A stretch of DNA of 64,000 bases from Amycolatopsis taiwanensis DSM 45107 (GTDB lineage: Bacteria; Actinomycetota; Actinomycetes; Mycobacteriales; Pseudonocardiaceae), in assembly GCF_000519205.1 (NCBI RefSeq), contig NZ_JAFB01000004.1, forward strand, positions 217,269 to 281,268, read 5' to 3'. Positions 63,590-64,000 of this stretch are shown one piece after another. Within the stretch, counting starts at the first letter, position 1, and every line of letters begins with the position of its first letter. The notes below the pieces were generated by a model. The model had not been told where the DNA came from. It saw nothing but the letters and a program-made list of their open reading frames with translations, and searched no databases. The translations under genes were made by a program, and so were the position numbers.

Positions 63590-64000
63590 TGCACCACCAT
63601 TCCGTTACGCCGTGCCACGTAGAACGACAGGATCTGTAGTTCCACCGCGAGGTCCACCTTGCGCGCCTCGACGTGGTCCGGGACCTGGAGGACCACGGGG
63701 GCGAAGTTCAGGATGCACTGCACGCCGCCGGCCACCAGCCGATCGCACACCGACTGGGCCGCGGGTGGCGGCGTGGCGATCACGCCTATCGAGATCCCCC
63801 GCTCCCGGCACACCTGCGGTATGTCGTCGACATGCGAGACGGGGATCCCACCGACCGGAACCCCGACCAGGTCGGGATCGACGTCGAACAGTGCTTCGAC
63901 GGGAAACCCTCGCCCGGGAAACCCGCCATAATTAGCCAACGCATGACCCAGGTTCCCGATTCCGGCCACCGCGACCTTGTGCTGGCGGGTCAGGCCGAGG
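63586..64000 (-). CDS. rex: Redox-sensing repressor Rex (5' part beyond window)
   Basis: 138 codons visible, the C-terminal two thirds. [21 protein letters not shown] is the Rossmann motif that binds NADH/NAD+; [21 protein letters not shown] and [56 protein letters not shown] are diagnostic of Rex. The N-terminal winged helix is missing because the window ends. Rex binds TTGTGAA...TTCACAA when NADH is low; two such sites lie upstream of nuoA here. Confidence 0.94.
   Translation of the reverse strand, partial: LGLTRQHKVAVAGIGNLGHALANYGGFPGRGFPVEALFDVDPDLVGVPVGGIPVSHVDDIPQVCRERGISIGVIATPPPAAQSVCDRLVAGGVQCILNFAPVVLQVPDHVEARKVDLAVELQILSFYVARRNGMVVQ

Overview
The window is a high-GC actinobacterial chromosome segment. 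Gene content and order point to the Pseudonocardiales, and an Amycolatopsis-like organism is the best guess. Evidence includes BldC, an Actinobacteria-type 14-gene nuo operon, menaquinone rather than ubiquinone biosynthesis, an F420-type LLM oxidoreductase, many ATGA/GTGA stop-start overlaps, and several apparently leaderless starts. From memory, the order rex-hemACDB, hemL, ccd/res, men, menG/menJ, grcC, htpX and yajQ resembles the Rv0509-Rv0566 region of Mycobacterium tuberculosis, with nuo, kor and other genes inserted.

Region by region. (1) 1-6,000 is accessory DNA with lower coding density. It holds an XRE regulator/DUF6879 pair, a STAND (NB-ARC + TPR) ATPase, a small membrane protein, a protein with two predicted winged helices, and relics. 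It abuts the 3' end of tRNA-Tyr (6027-6108). A degenerate copy of that tRNA's 3' part at 759-789 suggests an old integrative island. (2) 6,100-13,100: yajQ, two TetR genes with visible operators, a secreted sialidase-like protein, an alpha/beta hydrolase, rmlA, htpX and an LLM oxidoreductase. (3) 13,300-18,100: a dimethylargininase divergent from an Lrp/AsnC regulator, then korAB. (4) 18,200-37,000: the complete nuoA-N operon on the minus strand, followed by a polyprenyl diphosphate synthase and a membrane-anchored protein. Two tandem Rex-type operators lie upstream of nuoA. (5) 37,200-48,600: menaquinone genes (menJ, menG, menD, menB, menE, menA) with an M1 peptidase, small membrane proteins, and a Cds1-like cysteine desulfhydrase. 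(6) 48,900-57,200: bldC, a MinD-like ATPase, the System II cytochrome c maturation genes (ccsB, resB, ccdA, resA-like), a phosphatase and hemL. (7) 57,200-64,000: membrane proteins, hemB, hemD (fused SUMT/uroporphyrinogen-III synthase), hemC, hemA and the 5'-truncated redox sensor gene rex.

Together regions 4-7 form a respiration supercluster. Complex I reduces menaquinone, whose ring and tail genes are here. Heme and cytochrome c assembly genes are here too. Rex, encoded at the right edge, probably controls nuo through the two operators upstream of nuoA.

The most unusual signals are repeated non-genic sequences lying exactly in operon gaps. They are: a block of about 130 bp present in three copies (40241-40376, 60951-61083, and partly 32840-32887); a short leader ORF family before nuoD and hemA whose start and stop overlap both neighbours; two arrays of 22-bp units; and a 47-nt palindromic element found about 40 nt downstream of both bldC and hemD.
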